NCBI GenBank assembly: GCA_037446355.1
Contig: JBBIIT010000053.1
Location: 1-20,683 of the forward strand
Reading direction: 5' to 3'
DNA: 20,683 nt
Origin: Roseiarcus sp037446355
Lineage (GTDB): Bacteria > Pseudomonadota > Alphaproteobacteria > Rhizobiales > Beijerinckiaceae
The position numbers and the translations under genes are program-made. How positions within the stretch are numbered: the first letter of the stretch is position 1; each line of letters begins with the position of its first letter. Under the pieces are notes generated by a model. That model searched no databases and was not told the origin of the DNA. It saw nothing but the letters and a program-made list of their open reading frames with translations. Positions 12,986 to 20,683 of this stretch are shown piece by piece.

Positions 12986-14257
12986 ATGCGACGCACGCTG
13001 ACCCTCCTCGTTCTCGCGATCCTCGTGGTCGGCGGCCTGTGGGCCGGGCGCCTCTTCGCCCCGTGCTCGCCGCCGATGGCGCTGTTCGCCAAGTTCGGCG
13101 TCAAACCGGACGTCGCGTGTCCCGCGCCCGTCGCCACGGCGGCGGAAGCGCCGCGCGAGGTGGAGCCGCCGGCGGTTACGGTGGCGGCGGCGTTGCGTCG
13201 CCGCTTCGTCGACCGCCTGTTCGTCTCCGGCACCGTCGTCGCTCGCGAGGAGGCGCAGGTCGCCGCGCGCATCGACGGGCTCACCATCGTCGAACTGGAC
13301 GCCGAGGACGGCGATCATGTGGCGCAGGGGCAAGTGCTCGCGCGGCTCGACCGCAGCCAACTCGAAGCGCTGTTGGCGGAAAACGACGCCGCGACGACGC
13401 GTTCCGACGCCGCCATTGACCAGGCGCGCAGCCTGATCGACCAATCCAAGGCGCAAGTCGGCTTCGCCAGCGCCGATTTCGAGCGCGCGCGCAAGCTCGG
13501 GGGCCAGGTGATGTCGGTCTCTTCGATCGAACAGCGCGAAACCGCAATGAAGACCGCGCAGGCCCAGCTCGACGCCGCCACCAATGCGCTCGCCGTCGCC
13601 GAGGCCGACCGCAAGAGCCGCGACGCCGAGCGCAAGGAATTGCAGGTGCGCATCGACCGCGCCGAGGTGAGATCGCCTGTCGATGGAGTCATCAGTCGCC
13701 GCTCGGCCAAGCTCGGCGCGACGGCCTCCGCGATCGGCGAACCGCTGTTCCGCGTCGTCGTCGACGGCGCGGTCGATCTCGAGGCCGATGTGCCCGAGCA
13801 ATTCATCGCCCGTCTCGCGGTCGGTATGCCGGCCGAAATCCACGCGCCCGGGATTGACGCCGCCATCGCCGGCAAAGTTCGGCTTGTCAGTGAGGAAATC
13901 GACAAGGCGAGCCGAACCGGCAAAGTGCGCATCGCGCTCGCACCGGCTTCGGCGGCGCGCGTCGGCGCCTTCGCCTCGGGCCAAGTGACGATCGCGACGA
14001 GCGATGGTCTAGGCGTGCCCTCGACCGCAGTGCAGCGCGACGCCGACAGCGCGCGCCTGCTTGTCGTCAAGAACAACCTCATCGAGGGCCGCAAAGTCAC
14101 GCTCGGCATTTCCGAGGGCGACGAGGTCGAAATCCGCAGCGGCCTCGGCGAAGGCGAGAGCGTGGTGGCGCGCTCGGCCGCGTTCCTGCGCCCCGGAGAC
14201 CGCGTGCGGCCGATGGCGATGACCGCCGCCTTGAACGATAAGGGAGACGCCAAATGA
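12986..14257 (+). CDS. RND efflux membrane fusion protein (HlyD/AcrA family)
   Basis: A 423-residue periplasmic adaptor linking the RND pump to an outer-membrane channel. It has an N-terminal membrane anchor (about 4-26, LTLLVLAILVVGGLWAGRLF) and no lipobox. The two lipoyl half-motifs are VAARIDGLTIVELDAEDGDHVAQGQVLARLDRSQL (about 90-125) and VRSPVDGVISRRSAKLGATAS (about 227-250). A long alpha-helical hairpin lies between them (about 126-225), followed by beta-barrel and membrane-proximal domains ending in VPSTAVQRD and LGISEGDEVEIRSGLGEGESVV. GGAG lies 7 bases before ATG 12986. The stop overlaps the RND start as ATGA. The segment from 27 to 60 between anchor and first beta region contains two Cys, unusual for a periplasmic adaptor, and could form a disulfide. 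Confidence 0.94.
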   Translation: MRRTLTLLVLAILVVGGLWAGRLFAPCSPPMALFAKFGVKPDVACPAPVATAAEAPREVEPPAVTVAAALRRRFVDRLFVSGTVVAREEAQVAARIDGLTIVELDAEDGDHVAQGQVLARLDRSQLEALLAENDAATTRSDAAIDQARSLIDQSKAQVGFASADFERARKLGGQVMSVSSIEQRETAMKTAQAQLDAATNALAVAEADRKSRDAERKELQVRIDRAEVRSPVDGVISRRSAKLGATASAIGEPLFRVVVDGAVDLEADVPEQFIARLAVGMPAEIHAPGIDAAIAGKVRLVSEEIDKASRTGKVRIALAPASAARVGAFASGQVTIATSDGLGVPSTAVQRDADSARLLVVKNNLIEGRKVTLGISEGDEVEIRSGLGEGESVVARSAAFLRPGDRVRPMAMTAALNDKGDAK

Positions 14258-17200
14258 GACTGAACGTCTCGGCTTGGTCGATCCGCAGCCCGATCCCGGC
14301 GGTCGTCTTTTTCACGGTGCTGACGCTGCTGGGAATCTGGTCGTTCAAGAATCTGGCGATCGAGCGGTTCCCGAACATCGACATTCCGATCGTCGCGGTC
14401 ACGATCACCCAATCGGGCGCCGCGCCGGCCGAACTTGAGTCGCAAGTCACCAAGAAGGTCGAGGACGCGGTCGCCAGCCTAAACGGCATCTGGCACATCG
14501 TTTCGACCGTCACCGACGGCGTCTCGACCACCGTCATTCAGTTCAACGTCGGCTCGGTCGACATTGATCGCGCGCTCAACGACGTGAAGGACAAGGTCGC
14601 GACGATCCGAGGCGATCTGCCGCGCACAATCGACGAGCCGCTCATCAATCGCGTCGACGTCGAGGGTCTGCCCTTCGTCACTTACGCCGCCTCGGCGCCG
14701 GGCATGACGACCGAGCAGCTTTCCTGGTTCATCGACGATACAGTGGCGCGCGAACTTCAGACGGTGAAGGGCGTCGGCTCGGTCACGCGCGCGGGCGGCG
14801 TCGACCGCGAAATCCGTGTTTCGCTCGATCCGCAAAGGTTGCTGGCGCTCGGCGTCACCGCGGCGGCGGTGAACGCGCAGGTGCAGGCCAACAACATCGA
14901 TCTGGGCGGCGGGCGCTCGCAAGTCGCGGGGCAGGAGCAGGCGATCCGCACGCTCGCGGGCGCGCACAAGGTTTCCGATTTGGCCGCGCTGTCGATTGCG
15001 CTGCCGGGCGGGCGCAAGGTCAGGCTCGACGAACTCGGCATGGTGGAGGATTCGGCCGCCGAGCAGCGTACTTTCGCGCGCCTCGACGACAAGCCGATCG
15101 TCGCTTTTGGCGTCGTGCGCGCCAAGGGTTCGAGCGACGTGACGGTCAACGATCTGGTCGCCGCGCGGCTCGAAAAAATTCACGCCGCGCATCCCGAAGT
15201 GGCGTTCACCAACGTCGATACCCAAGTCACCAACATCGTCGGCAATTACTCCGCGACGATGGAGACCCTGATTGAAGGCGCCGCGCTCGCGGTCGTCGTC
15301 GTCTTCCTCTTCCTGCGCGACTGGCGCGCGACGCTGGTGACGACGTTCGCGCTGCCGCTGTCGATCCTGCCGACGTTTTTCGTGATGAAGGCGCTCGGCT
15401 TCTCCCTCAATATGGTCAGCCTGCTGTCGATCACCATCGTCACCGGCATTCTGGTTGACGACGCCATCGTCGAGATCGAGAACATCGTGCGTCACATGCG
15501 GATGGGCAAGTCGGCCTATCGCGCCTCGCTCGAGGCGGCGGACGAAATCGGTCTGGCCGTCATCGCGATTTCGCTCACCATCATGGCGATCTTCTCGCCG
15601 GTCAGCTTCATGGGCGGCATCGCCGGGCAATATTTTAAGCAGTTTGGCCTCACCATCGCCATCGCGGTGTTGTTCTCGCTGCTGACCGCGCGTTTCGTCA
15701 CCCCCGTCCTTACCGCCTATTTCCTGAGGGCGCCCGATGAGCCGACGCATCGCGACGGCCTGGTCATGCGCGGCTATCTCCGGCTGCTCGACGCCAGTGT
15801 TCGCCATCGCTGGATCACTCTGGTCGCCGGCGTATTGATATTCTATGGCTCGATCCAGGCGGCGAAGCTGCTGCCGTTCACCTTCCTTCCCGCCGACGAT
15901 CAGAGCCGCATCGAACTCGCGGTCGAGTTGCCGCCGGGCTCACTGTTGCAGCAGACCGACGAGATGTCGCGCACGATCGTCGGACGCCTGAAGGCGCTGA
16001 AGGAGGTGCGCTCGGTGCTCACCTACGGCGGGCAGATCGTCAATGGCGCGTTCGGCGGCGGTTCGGTCGAACCGCGCAAGGCGACCTTCATCGTCAATCT
16101 CGTCAACAAGACCAAGCGCGATCTGACGCAAAAGCAATTGCAGACGCGCATCGCCTCGCTCATCAACGATATCCCGGACATCCGGTTCTGGTTCGTCAAG
16201 GACAACGGCCAGCGTGACATTCAGCTCATCGTCGCCGGGCCCGAAATCGAAACCATCAATGCGACAGCCAATCAGCTCGCCAGCGAGATGAAGACGGTTC
16301 CGATCATCGAGAATCCGATTTCGACCGCCGAGCTCGATCGCCCGGAACTGCGCATCGAGCCGAAGCGCCAGATCGCCGCCGACCTCGGCGTCTCGGCGCA
16401 GGCGCTGTCTGATACGATCCGGGTCGCGACGCTCGGCGACATTGACGCCAATCTGGCCAAGTTCGACGCCGGCGAACGTCAGGTGCCGATCCGCGTCGAA
16501 CTCGACGAAAAGGCGCGCGAGCGCATCGGCGTATTGCAGGATCTGCGCGTGCCGACGGCCTCCGGGGGCGCGGCGCCGTTGTCGGTGCTCGCCGATTTCT
16601 CGATCGGGCGCGGCCCGACGGCGATCAATCGCTTCGACCGCACCCGTCGCGTTACTATCGAAGGGGACCTTCGCGGCGATTCGGCGCTGGGCGACGCCAC
16701 CGACGCGATCCGCCATCTGCCGACCGCGCTCCGCCTGCCGCCCGGCGTCGAGATCAAGGACACAGGCGACGCTGAGATTCAAGGCGAGGTCAACGCCGGC
16801 TTCGCGCAGGCGATGGGCTCCGGCCTGATGATTGTCTATGGCTTGTTGGTGCTGCTGTTCGGCTCGTTCCTGGCGCCGATCACCATTCTGGTCTCGCTGC
16901 CGTTGTCGATCGGCGGCACGATTGCGGCGCTGCTCCTCACCCATACCGCGGTTTCGATGCCGGTCATTCTCGGCGTTCTCATGTTGATGGGTATCGTGAC
17001 CAAGAACGCGATCATGCTGGTCGATTTCGGCATCGAGGAAATCGCGCGGGGAACGCCGCGCCTCAAGGCGATGATCGAGGCGGGCCACAAGCGCGCGCGC
17101 CCGATCGTCATGACGACCATCGCGATGGCCGCGGGCATGTTCCCGGCGGCGCTGGGTCTGGGGGAAGGCGGCGGTTTCCGCTCGCCAATGGCGATCGGCG

Positions 17201-17400
17201 TGATCGGCGGCTTGCTCGTCTCGACGCTGCTTTCCCTCGTGTTCGTGCCGGCGGCGTTCACGATCATTGACGACTTCGGTCGCCTTTTGTGGTGGGTGTT
17301 CGGACGCTTCGTAGGCGCCGCGGACGAAGAGGCGCGTCCGCCCAAGCGCGCGCCGAACGAACGCGACGAGCCCAACGGCTTGCCGGCCGCCGCAGAATAA
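14254..17400 (+). CDS. RND multidrug efflux transporter, HAE1 (AcrB-like) family
   Basis: A 1048-residue proton-driven inner-membrane pump working as a trimer with the fusion protein and an outer-membrane channel. It has the duplicated architecture of 12 helices with two large periplasmic porter regions. Key relay residues are present: Asp402 and Asp403 in helix 4 (GILVDDAIVEIENIV) and Lys917 in helix 10 (MGIVTKNAIMLVDFG). Other signatures are AIERFPNIDIPIVAVTITQSGAAPAELESQVTKKVEDAV cut short after the first helix, and FSPVSFMGGIAGQYFKQFGLTIAIAVLFSLLTA. GGGAG precedes the ATG, which overlaps the fusion protein stop. The hydrophilic C-tail is Pro/Arg/Glu-rich. No TolC-type gene follows, so a channel encoded elsewhere must be used. 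Drugs, solvents or lipids are all possible substrates; the three aligned acidic and basic relay residues exclude a dead pump. Confidence 0.96.
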   Translation: MRLNVSAWSIRSPIPAVVFFTVLTLLGIWSFKNLAIERFPNIDIPIVAVTITQSGAAPAELESQVTKKVEDAVASLNGIWHIVSTVTDGVSTTVIQFNVGSVDIDRALNDVKDKVATIRGDLPRTIDEPLINRVDVEGLPFVTYAASAPGMTTEQLSWFIDDTVARELQTVKGVGSVTRAGGVDREIRVSLDPQRLLALGVTAAAVNAQVQANNIDLGGGRSQVAGQEQAIRTLAGAHKVSDLAALSIALPGGRKVRLDELGMVEDSAAEQRTFARLDDKPIVAFGVVRAKGSSDVTVNDLVAARLEKIHAAHPEVAFTNVDTQVTNIVGNYSATMETLIEGAALAVVVVFLFLRDWRATLVTTFALPLSILPTFFVMKALGFSLNMVSLLSITIVTGILVDDAIVEIENIVRHMRMGKSAYRASLEAADEIGLAVIAISLTIMAIFSPVSFMGGIAGQYFKQFGLTIAIAVLFSLLTARFVTPVLTAYFLRAPDEPTHRDGLVMRGYLRLLDASVRHRWITLVAGVLIFYGSIQAAKLLPFTFLPADDQSRIELAVELPPGSLLQQTDEMSRTIVGRLKALKEVRSVLTYGGQIVNGAFGGGSVEPRKATFIVNLVNKTKRDLTQKQLQTRIASLINDIPDIRFWFVKDNGQRDIQLIVAGPEIETINATANQLASEMKTVPIIENPISTAELDRPELRIEPKRQIAADLGVSAQALSDTIRVATLGDIDANLAKFDAGERQVPIRVELDEKARERIGVLQDLRVPTASGGAAPLSVLADFSIGRGPTAINRFDRTRRVTIEGDLRGDSALGDATDAIRHLPTALRLPPGVEIKDTGDAEIQGEVNAGFAQAMGSGLMIVYGLLVLLFGSFLAPITILVSLPLSIGGTIAALLLTHTAVSMPVILGVLMLMGIVTKNAIMLVDFGIEEIARGTPRLKAMIEAGHKRARPIVMTTIAMAAGMFPAALGLGEGGGFRSPMAIGVIGGLLVSTLLSLVFVPAAFTIIDDFGRLLWWVFGRFVGAADEEARPPKRAPNERDEPNGLPAAAE

Positions 17401-17411
17401 AGCGGGCTACT

Positions 17412-18116
17412 TCAAACGAGCGTCGCCAACAGGCCCGGCAACTCGCCGATATCCTCGACGATGTGATCGGCGTGCGGCGCCAATTCCTGGCGCTCCGCGG
17501 GGCCGGAAAGCACCGCGATCGCCAGCGCGCCGGCGGCGCGTGCGGCGTGAAGATCGTGCAGCGTGTCGCCGACCATCGCGACGCAATGAGGCTCGGCGCC
17601 GATATGGCGCGCGAACGCCAGGATCATGCCGGGCTCGGGCTTGTGGCCATGGCCTGAGTCGTAGCCGGCGACGAACTCCATCGCCGCGGCGAGGCCAAGC
17701 GCCTCGATCTGCCGGCGCGCGCTCGCCTCCGAATCGTTGGTGGCGACGCCGAGCCTGAGGCCCATCGCTGCGAGCGCGGCGAGGCTGGCCGCCGGAGCGC
17801 CGATCGGCGTCAGGGATTTCAGCGACTCCACTGCGCTCAACGCGTCGATCTCGCGCTTCAGTTCGGCGAGATCGGCGCGTCCAAGCGCCTCGCCCCACTG
17901 GCGTCCGTAATCGGCCGACGAGCCGGCGATAATCGGCGAAGTCGGCAGGAAGCGTTTTTCCTCGATCGAAAAATGCAGGCTGCGCGCCTGGGCGTCGATC
18001 TTGTTCGCATCGCCCCCGGCAAGCGCGAGGATGACCGCATGGATCGCGGGCCCCCAGGTGCGCTCGAAAGAGATCAATGTGCCGTCCTTGTCGAACAGCA
18101 CGCCCTTGACGGTCAT
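17412..18116 (-). CDS. HAD-superfamily phosphatase, phosphoglycolate phosphatase-like
   Basis: A 234-residue cytosolic phosphohydrolase with all four HAD motifs: FDKDGTL (nucleophile Asp9 and acid Asp11), GVATND (Thr126), GHGHKPEPGM (Lys159) and MVGDTLHDL (Asp184). A helical C1 cap lies between motifs I and II (about 20-95), as in Gph/PGMB-type enzymes. Substrates in this group range from 2-phosphoglycolate to sugar phosphates, and the sequence does not decide between them. AAGGG lies 6 bases before ATG 18116. The gene converges with the RND operon with only 11 bases between the two stops, leaving no room for a terminator. A longer minus-strand frame across the same region (17407-18168) is only an out-of-frame shadow. 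Confidence 0.93.
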   Translation of the reverse strand: MTVKGVLFDKDGTLISFERTWGPAIHAVILALAGGDANKIDAQARSLHFSIEEKRFLPTSPIIAGSSADYGRQWGEALGRADLAELKREIDALSAVESLKSLTPIGAPAASLAALAAMGLRLGVATNDSEASARRQIEALGLAAAMEFVAGYDSGHGHKPEPGMILAFARHIGAEPHCVAMVGDTLHDLHAARAAGALAIAVLSGPAERQELAPHADHIVEDIGELPGLLATLV

Positions 18117-18120
18117 CGCA

Positions 18121-18157
18121 GCCCTTTTCTCGCGCGAACGCGGGCGGGAGAGGCGCC
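18121..18157. repeat. GC-rich hairpin upstream of the HAD gene, possible degenerate REP-like copy
   Basis: Read on the minus strand, CCTCTCCCGC is followed by GCGCGAGAAAAGGG after a short spacer. The order and composition resemble the hairpin at 6985-7028 (CCTCTCCCGC then GCGGGAAGGGG), though arm pairing is poorer. It lies immediately before the HAD gene start. Relationship of the two is tentative. Confidence 0.3.
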
Positions 18158-18258
18158 TGGTCGCCCAATTCCCCTCATTAAATCGCCTTTAACTGAATTC
18201 ATTCAACTTGTCCCCATTGGCTCGCCACGAGCGCACGCACCCAGAGTATCCCAGCGTC

Positions 18259-18468
18259 ATGCGTCACGATTTCACCGCTATTCCCGACGCCGTCGAAGCG
18301 CCAGCAGGGCGCAGCCGGTTGCTCTCGCGCCTCTATCGCGATATTGGTTTGGCCGCCGTGGCCGCGGAACTCGAGATCGGCGCCGCCGATCTGGAGCCCG
18401 AGCTGGAAGACTCGATCGAGCGGGGGTCGCGCTATCTGGCGCCGCCGACATACGCTCTGGCGTCCTGA
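18259..18468 (+). CDS. Possible small protein of unknown function
   Basis: A 69-residue frame starting at ATG 18259: MRHDFTAIPDAVEAP, then an amphipathic helical core SRLLSRLYRDIGLAAVAAEL and an acidic stretch EPELEDSIERGSRYL. The core looks like genuine protein rather than GC-driven Arg/Pro noise, and the frame fills the gap between divergent HAD and the co-oriented phosphoesterase. I see no clear ribosome site before the ATG; an in-frame TTG at 18208 would extend it by 17 residues. No domain is recognised. The opposite-strand frame 18199-18507 is Arg/Gly-rich and less protein-like. Confidence 0.5.
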   Translation: MRHDFTAIPDAVEAPAGRSRLLSRLYRDIGLAAVAAELEIGAADLEPELEDSIERGSRYLAPPTYALAS

Positions 18469-18523
18469 GGTTTCGAGGACTCGGCAAGAGCGCGGGGGCG
18501 CCGTCAACGCCTAGGTTGCAAGT

Positions 18524-19432
18524 ATGTCACTGCTTACCCGCCGCCGCTTTCTGACCGGCGGGCTCGCCTCCGGCGCCGGTCTCGTCGCGTATTCGACCGC
18601 GTTCGAGTGTGGCTACGCGCTCGAACTGACGACCTACAATTTGACGCCGCCGCGCTGGCCCGCGGACCTCGAACTGAAGATCGCGGTCATCGCCGACATT
18701 CATGCCGCCTATCCCTGGATGTCCGAACAGCGCATTGGCGAGATCGTCGATCTCGCCAATGCGCAGAAGCCCGATCTGACGGTTCTGCTCGGCGATTTTG
18801 TTTGCACGCATCGCTATGTCACGGGCTATGTGCCGCCGGGCGCCTGGGCAGGCGAACTGGCGCGGCTCGAGGCGCCGCTCGGCGTCTATTCCATCCTCGG
18901 CAATCACGATTGGTGGTCGGCGGCGATCCCGACCAATCCCCCCGACGGATCGCGAAGCGTGCGTCACGCCCTGGCGCAGGCGCGCATTCCGCTGCTGGAG
19001 AACGAAGTGGTGCGGCTCTCGCAGCGCGGCCGCCCGTTCTGGCTGATCGGCCTCGGCGATCAACTGGCCCATTCGCACAACCGCCCCGGCCTCGTCGGCG
19101 TGGATAATTTGCCTGGCGTGCTGCGCGATCTGAACGACGACGCGCCGGCAATTCTGCTCGCGCACGAGCCGTATGTCTTCCCGCAAGTGCCGGACCGCGT
19201 GGCGCTCACCCTGAGCGGGCACATGCATGGCGGACAGATCAACTTGCCGCTGATCGGTACGCCGTTCCTGCACGGCGGTCCGCGCTTCACGCGCTATGTC
19301 TACGGAGAATATCGCGAGAGCCAACGCACGCTGCTGCTGTCGGGCGGACTCGGCACATCCTTCGCTCCGGTGCGGATCGGTCGTCCGCCCGAGGTCGTCG
19401 TCGTCAATCTCGGAGGCGCGGCGAGCGTGTAA
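18524..19432 (+). CDS. Tat-exported metallophosphoesterase, YaeI/YkuE-like
   Basis: A 302-residue calcineurin-type phosphoesterase. The N-terminal TRRRFLTGG (5-13) followed by a hydrophobic run is a twin-arginine signal, placing the enzyme in the periplasm or on the outer face of the inner membrane. The di-metal motifs are complete: ADIH (Asp58, His60), LLGDF (Asp91), GNHD (126-129), LLAHEP (His214) and GHMHGG (His233, His235). This set is the pattern of YaeI/YkuE-like proteins, some of which hydrolyse lipid phosphates; the substrate here is unknown. AGG lies about 8 bases before ATG 18524. It follows the small frame 18259-18468 by 55 bases and may be co-transcribed with it. It converges with the Ohr gene. 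Confidence 0.93.
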   Translation: MSLLTRRRFLTGGLASGAGLVAYSTAFECGYALELTTYNLTPPRWPADLELKIAVIADIHAAYPWMSEQRIGEIVDLANAQKPDLTVLLGDFVCTHRYVTGYVPPGAWAGELARLEAPLGVYSILGNHDWWSAAIPTNPPDGSRSVRHALAQARIPLLENEVVRLSQRGRPFWLIGLGDQLAHSHNRPGLVGVDNLPGVLRDLNDDAPAILLAHEPYVFPQVPDRVALTLSGHMHGGQINLPLIGTPFLHGGPRFTRYVYGEYRESQRTLLLSGGLGTSFAPVRIGRPPEVVVVNLGGAASV

Positions 19433-19492
19433 CGCCAACGCCCAGGGATCGCAAGCGATCGTCGCCTTTGACCTATACGGGCGTAGGCGGCG

Positions 19493-19933
19493 TCAGCCGC
19501 CCTTGACCTCGAACTCGACCGCGACATTACCGCGCGTCGCGTGCGAATACGGGCAGATTTTCTCGTGCGTCTCGTGCACCATCTGCTCGAGTTCGGCCTG
19601 CGGGATCGTAGGATCCTCGATGCTGAGCTTGACGGTAATTCCGAAGCCGCCGCCCTCGCGCGGCCCAACGCCGACCGCGCAACTCGTCACGGCGCCCTTG
19701 GCGTTCTTTTTCTTGCTGGCGGCGACGAAATCGAGCGCGCCGCCGAAACAGGCGGCGTAGCCCGCCGCGAAGAGGTGCTCGGGAGTCGTCGTGCCGGGAC
19801 GGCCCGGTCCGCCCATTTCCTTGGGCACGGAAAGTTCGACGCTGACCGACTTGTCGGTCGCTTCGGAATGGCCGTTACGGCCGCCCCGGCTGACCGCGGT
19901 CGCGGTGACGAGCGTCTTGACCGGCGAGATCAT
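19493..19933 (-). CDS. ohr: Organic hydroperoxide resistance protein, Ohr/OsmC family
   Basis: A 146-residue cytosolic thiol peroxidase that reduces organic and lipid hydroperoxides, usually recycled by lipoylated proteins. The two redox cysteines are Cys62 (GYAACFGGALDF) and Cys127 (KICPYSHATRGN), with Glu52 (TTTPEHLFAAGYAA) and Arg19 completing the active-site network typical of Ohr rather than OsmC. Length matches the family. GGAGG stands about 6 bases before ATG 19933. No OhrR-type regulator gene lies beside it and no TACAATT-type operator is seen in the 41 bases to the L,D-transpeptidase stop, so it may depend on a promoter further upstream. Confidence 0.94.
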   Translation of the reverse strand: MISPVKTLVTATAVSRGGRNGHSEATDKSVSVELSVPKEMGGPGRPGTTTPEHLFAAGYAACFGGALDFVAASKKKNAKGAVTSCAVGVGPREGGGFGITVKLSIEDPTIPQAELEQMVHETHEKICPYSHATRGNVAVEFEVKGG

Positions 19934-19956
19934 GAGTTTCCTCCCGATGGGATGAT

Positions 19957-19970
19957 CCCGCCGCGGCGGG
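19957..19970. terminator. GC palindrome between L,D-transpeptidase and ohr genes
   Basis: CCCGCCGCGGCGGG is a perfect 14-bp dyad located 5 bases beyond the L,D-transpeptidase stop on the minus strand. It could fold as a 5-bp stem with a 4-base loop. No T-tract follows, so it may only attenuate read-through into ohr or stabilise an mRNA end. Confidence 0.3.
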
Positions 19971-19974
19971 TCGC

Positions 19975-20601
19975 TTATTTGACGACGACCGGCGTGCCGA
20001 CGCGCACGCGGCTGTAAAGATCGATCACGTCGAGGTCGCGCATACGGATGCAGCCCGACGACACCGCCTGGCCGATTTCCGACGGCTCGTTGGTGCCGTG
20101 GATGCGATAGAGCGTGTCGTGATTGCCCTGATATAGGTAGAGCGCGCGCGCCCCGAGCGGATTGTCATAGGCGCCGGCGAGCGGCCCGTGCTGACGATAG
20201 ACCTTGAACTCGGGCCAGCGGGTCATGATCGAATCGGTCGGCATCCATTGCGGCCATTCGGCCATGTGTCCGACGCTCGCACGCCCGGTCCAGCCATAAG
20301 CTTCGGCGCCGGTCGCGACCTTGTACTGGATCGCATGCTTGCCCGGCAGCACGTAATAGAGATTGTGCGCGGTGGTATCGACGACGACCGTACCGGGCGC
20401 TTCGCCGGTCGGGTCGGAAATATGACGGCGATCGATCGGAATCGACCATTCCTCGGGCGGCGCCAGCGCCAGCATCGCCTTGTCGCGCTGGGTCAGCTTG
20501 GTGTCGGGCGCCCCCAGGCCGATCGTGTCGATCGGCTGGCAGCCGCTCAGTCCCACCGCGGCCAAAAGCGCCGCCGCGACCAACAAAAACTTAGAGTTCA
20601 T
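19975..20601 (-). CDS. L,D-transpeptidase (YkuD domain) lipoprotein
   Basis: A 208-residue envelope enzyme that makes 3-3 peptidoglycan cross-links or attaches proteins to peptidoglycan. The signal peptide ends in the lipobox LSGC with Cys21 as the lipidation site. The YkuD catalytic signature HGTNEPSEIGQAVSSGC (His168 to nucleophile Cys184) is intact, followed by IRMRDLDVIDLYSRVRVGTPVVV. The domain begins near GTVVVDTTAHNLYYVLPGK (about 70-88), preceded by a short linker. ATG 20601 has a GGATGGGGTA stretch upstream. The gene is followed by ohr on the same strand after 41 bases. Confidence 0.95.
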   Translation of the reverse strand: MNSKFLLVAAALLAAVGLSGCQPIDTIGLGAPDTKLTQRDKAMLALAPPEEWSIPIDRRHISDPTGEAPGTVVVDTTAHNLYYVLPGKHAIQYKVATGAEAYGWTGRASVGHMAEWPQWMPTDSIMTRWPEFKVYRQHGPLAGAYDNPLGARALYLYQGNHDTLYRIHGTNEPSEIGQAVSSGCIRMRDLDVIDLYSRVRVGTPVVVK

Positions 20602-20628
20602 TACCCCATCCGCCCGTTCTGGAATCCG

Positions 20629-20648
20629 TCGGCCAATCTAATGGCCGA
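20629..20648. repeat. Inverted repeat TCGGCCA-6-TGGCCGA upstream of the L,D-transpeptidase gene
   Basis: TCGGCCA (20629-20635) and TGGCCGA (20642-20648) are perfect 7-bp arms separated by ATCTAA, centred about 37 bases before the gene start. A third TGGCCA lies at 20674-20679 region. The site could be an operator or a leader hairpin; no regulator is known to me for it. Confidence 0.3.
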
Positions 20649-20683
20649 ACGTTTACCCTTTCTTGCCCATATTGGCCAGTTTT

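Noticed and set aside
14479..15807. Minus-strand frame of 442 codons inside the RND gene
   Set aside because: Composition is dominated by Arg, Asp, Glu and His with no fold, and it is antisense to the conserved pump sequence.
17407..18168. Minus-strand frame overlapping the HAD gene in a different frame
   Set aside because: Arg-rich translation without motifs, whereas the 17412-18116 frame has all four HAD motifs.
19447..19460. GATCGCAAGCGATC hairpin as a terminator between phosphoesterase and ohr
   Set aside because: Only a 5-bp stem with a 4-base loop and no T-tract; easily chance.
1..20683. CRISPR array, phage, transposon, tRNA or rRNA
   Set aside because: No regularly spaced repeats, transposase or integrase motifs, terminal inverted repeats, or conserved RNA gene sequences were recognised on either strand by reading.

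Overview
The window is a compact, GC-rich chromosomal segment from an alphaproteobacterium, most likely of the Rhizobiales (Hyphomicrobiales). The pointers are a typical alphaproteobacterial infC with an ATT start, an FCD-type GntR regulator, a Tat-exported PotD-like binding protein, a small membrane protein overlapping the end of dxs, and strong GC bias in codon third positions. No rRNA, tRNA, transposase, integrase, phage gene or CRISPR array was seen. The genus cannot be fixed from sequence reading alone.

Layout. 1-4355, all minus strand: a truncated family 2 glycosyltransferase (1-608), a 66-residue membrane protein (718-918) overlapping dxs (915-2825), a His-rich membrane hydroxylase/desaturase (2916-3467) and a GntR/FCD regulator (3612-4355). 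4604-10022, plus strand: a PotABCD-type ABC importer (ATPase, binding protein, two permeases), then a hydantoin/Asp-Glu racemase-family enzyme and a DUF1330 protein, which look like one transport-catabolic operon diverging from the GntR gene. 10023-10355 is a non-coding leader ahead of infC (10356-10895). 11010-12239 is a fosmidomycin-resistance (Fsr)-type MFS exporter. 12304-17400 is a TetR / membrane fusion protein / RND pump operon. 17412-18116 (minus) is a HAD phosphatase. 18259-18468 is a possible small protein, and 18524-19432 is a Tat-exported metallophosphoesterase. 19493-19933 (Ohr peroxidase) and 19975-20601 (L,D-transpeptidase lipoprotein) are on the minus strand.

How they fit together. 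The most coherent unit is GntR + ABC importer + racemase + DUF1330. A near-consensus sigma-54 promoter lies just before the ATPase gene, and a TGTATACA site of GntR type lies near the middle of the divergent region. This suggests nitrogen-responsive uptake and stereo-inversion of a small nitrogenous compound such as a hydantoin or allantoin-like ring, although no ring-opening hydrolase is present. The second unit is the efflux operon, headed by a perfect 26-bp palindrome embedded in its promoter. The remaining genes are housekeeping (dxs, infC) or envelope and stress functions (L,D-transpeptidase, Ohr, Fsr).

No clearly unprecedented system was found. The more interesting signals are regulatory: the sigma-54/GntR divergent region, the efflux palindrome, the infC ATT start and a hairpin over the infC stop codon.
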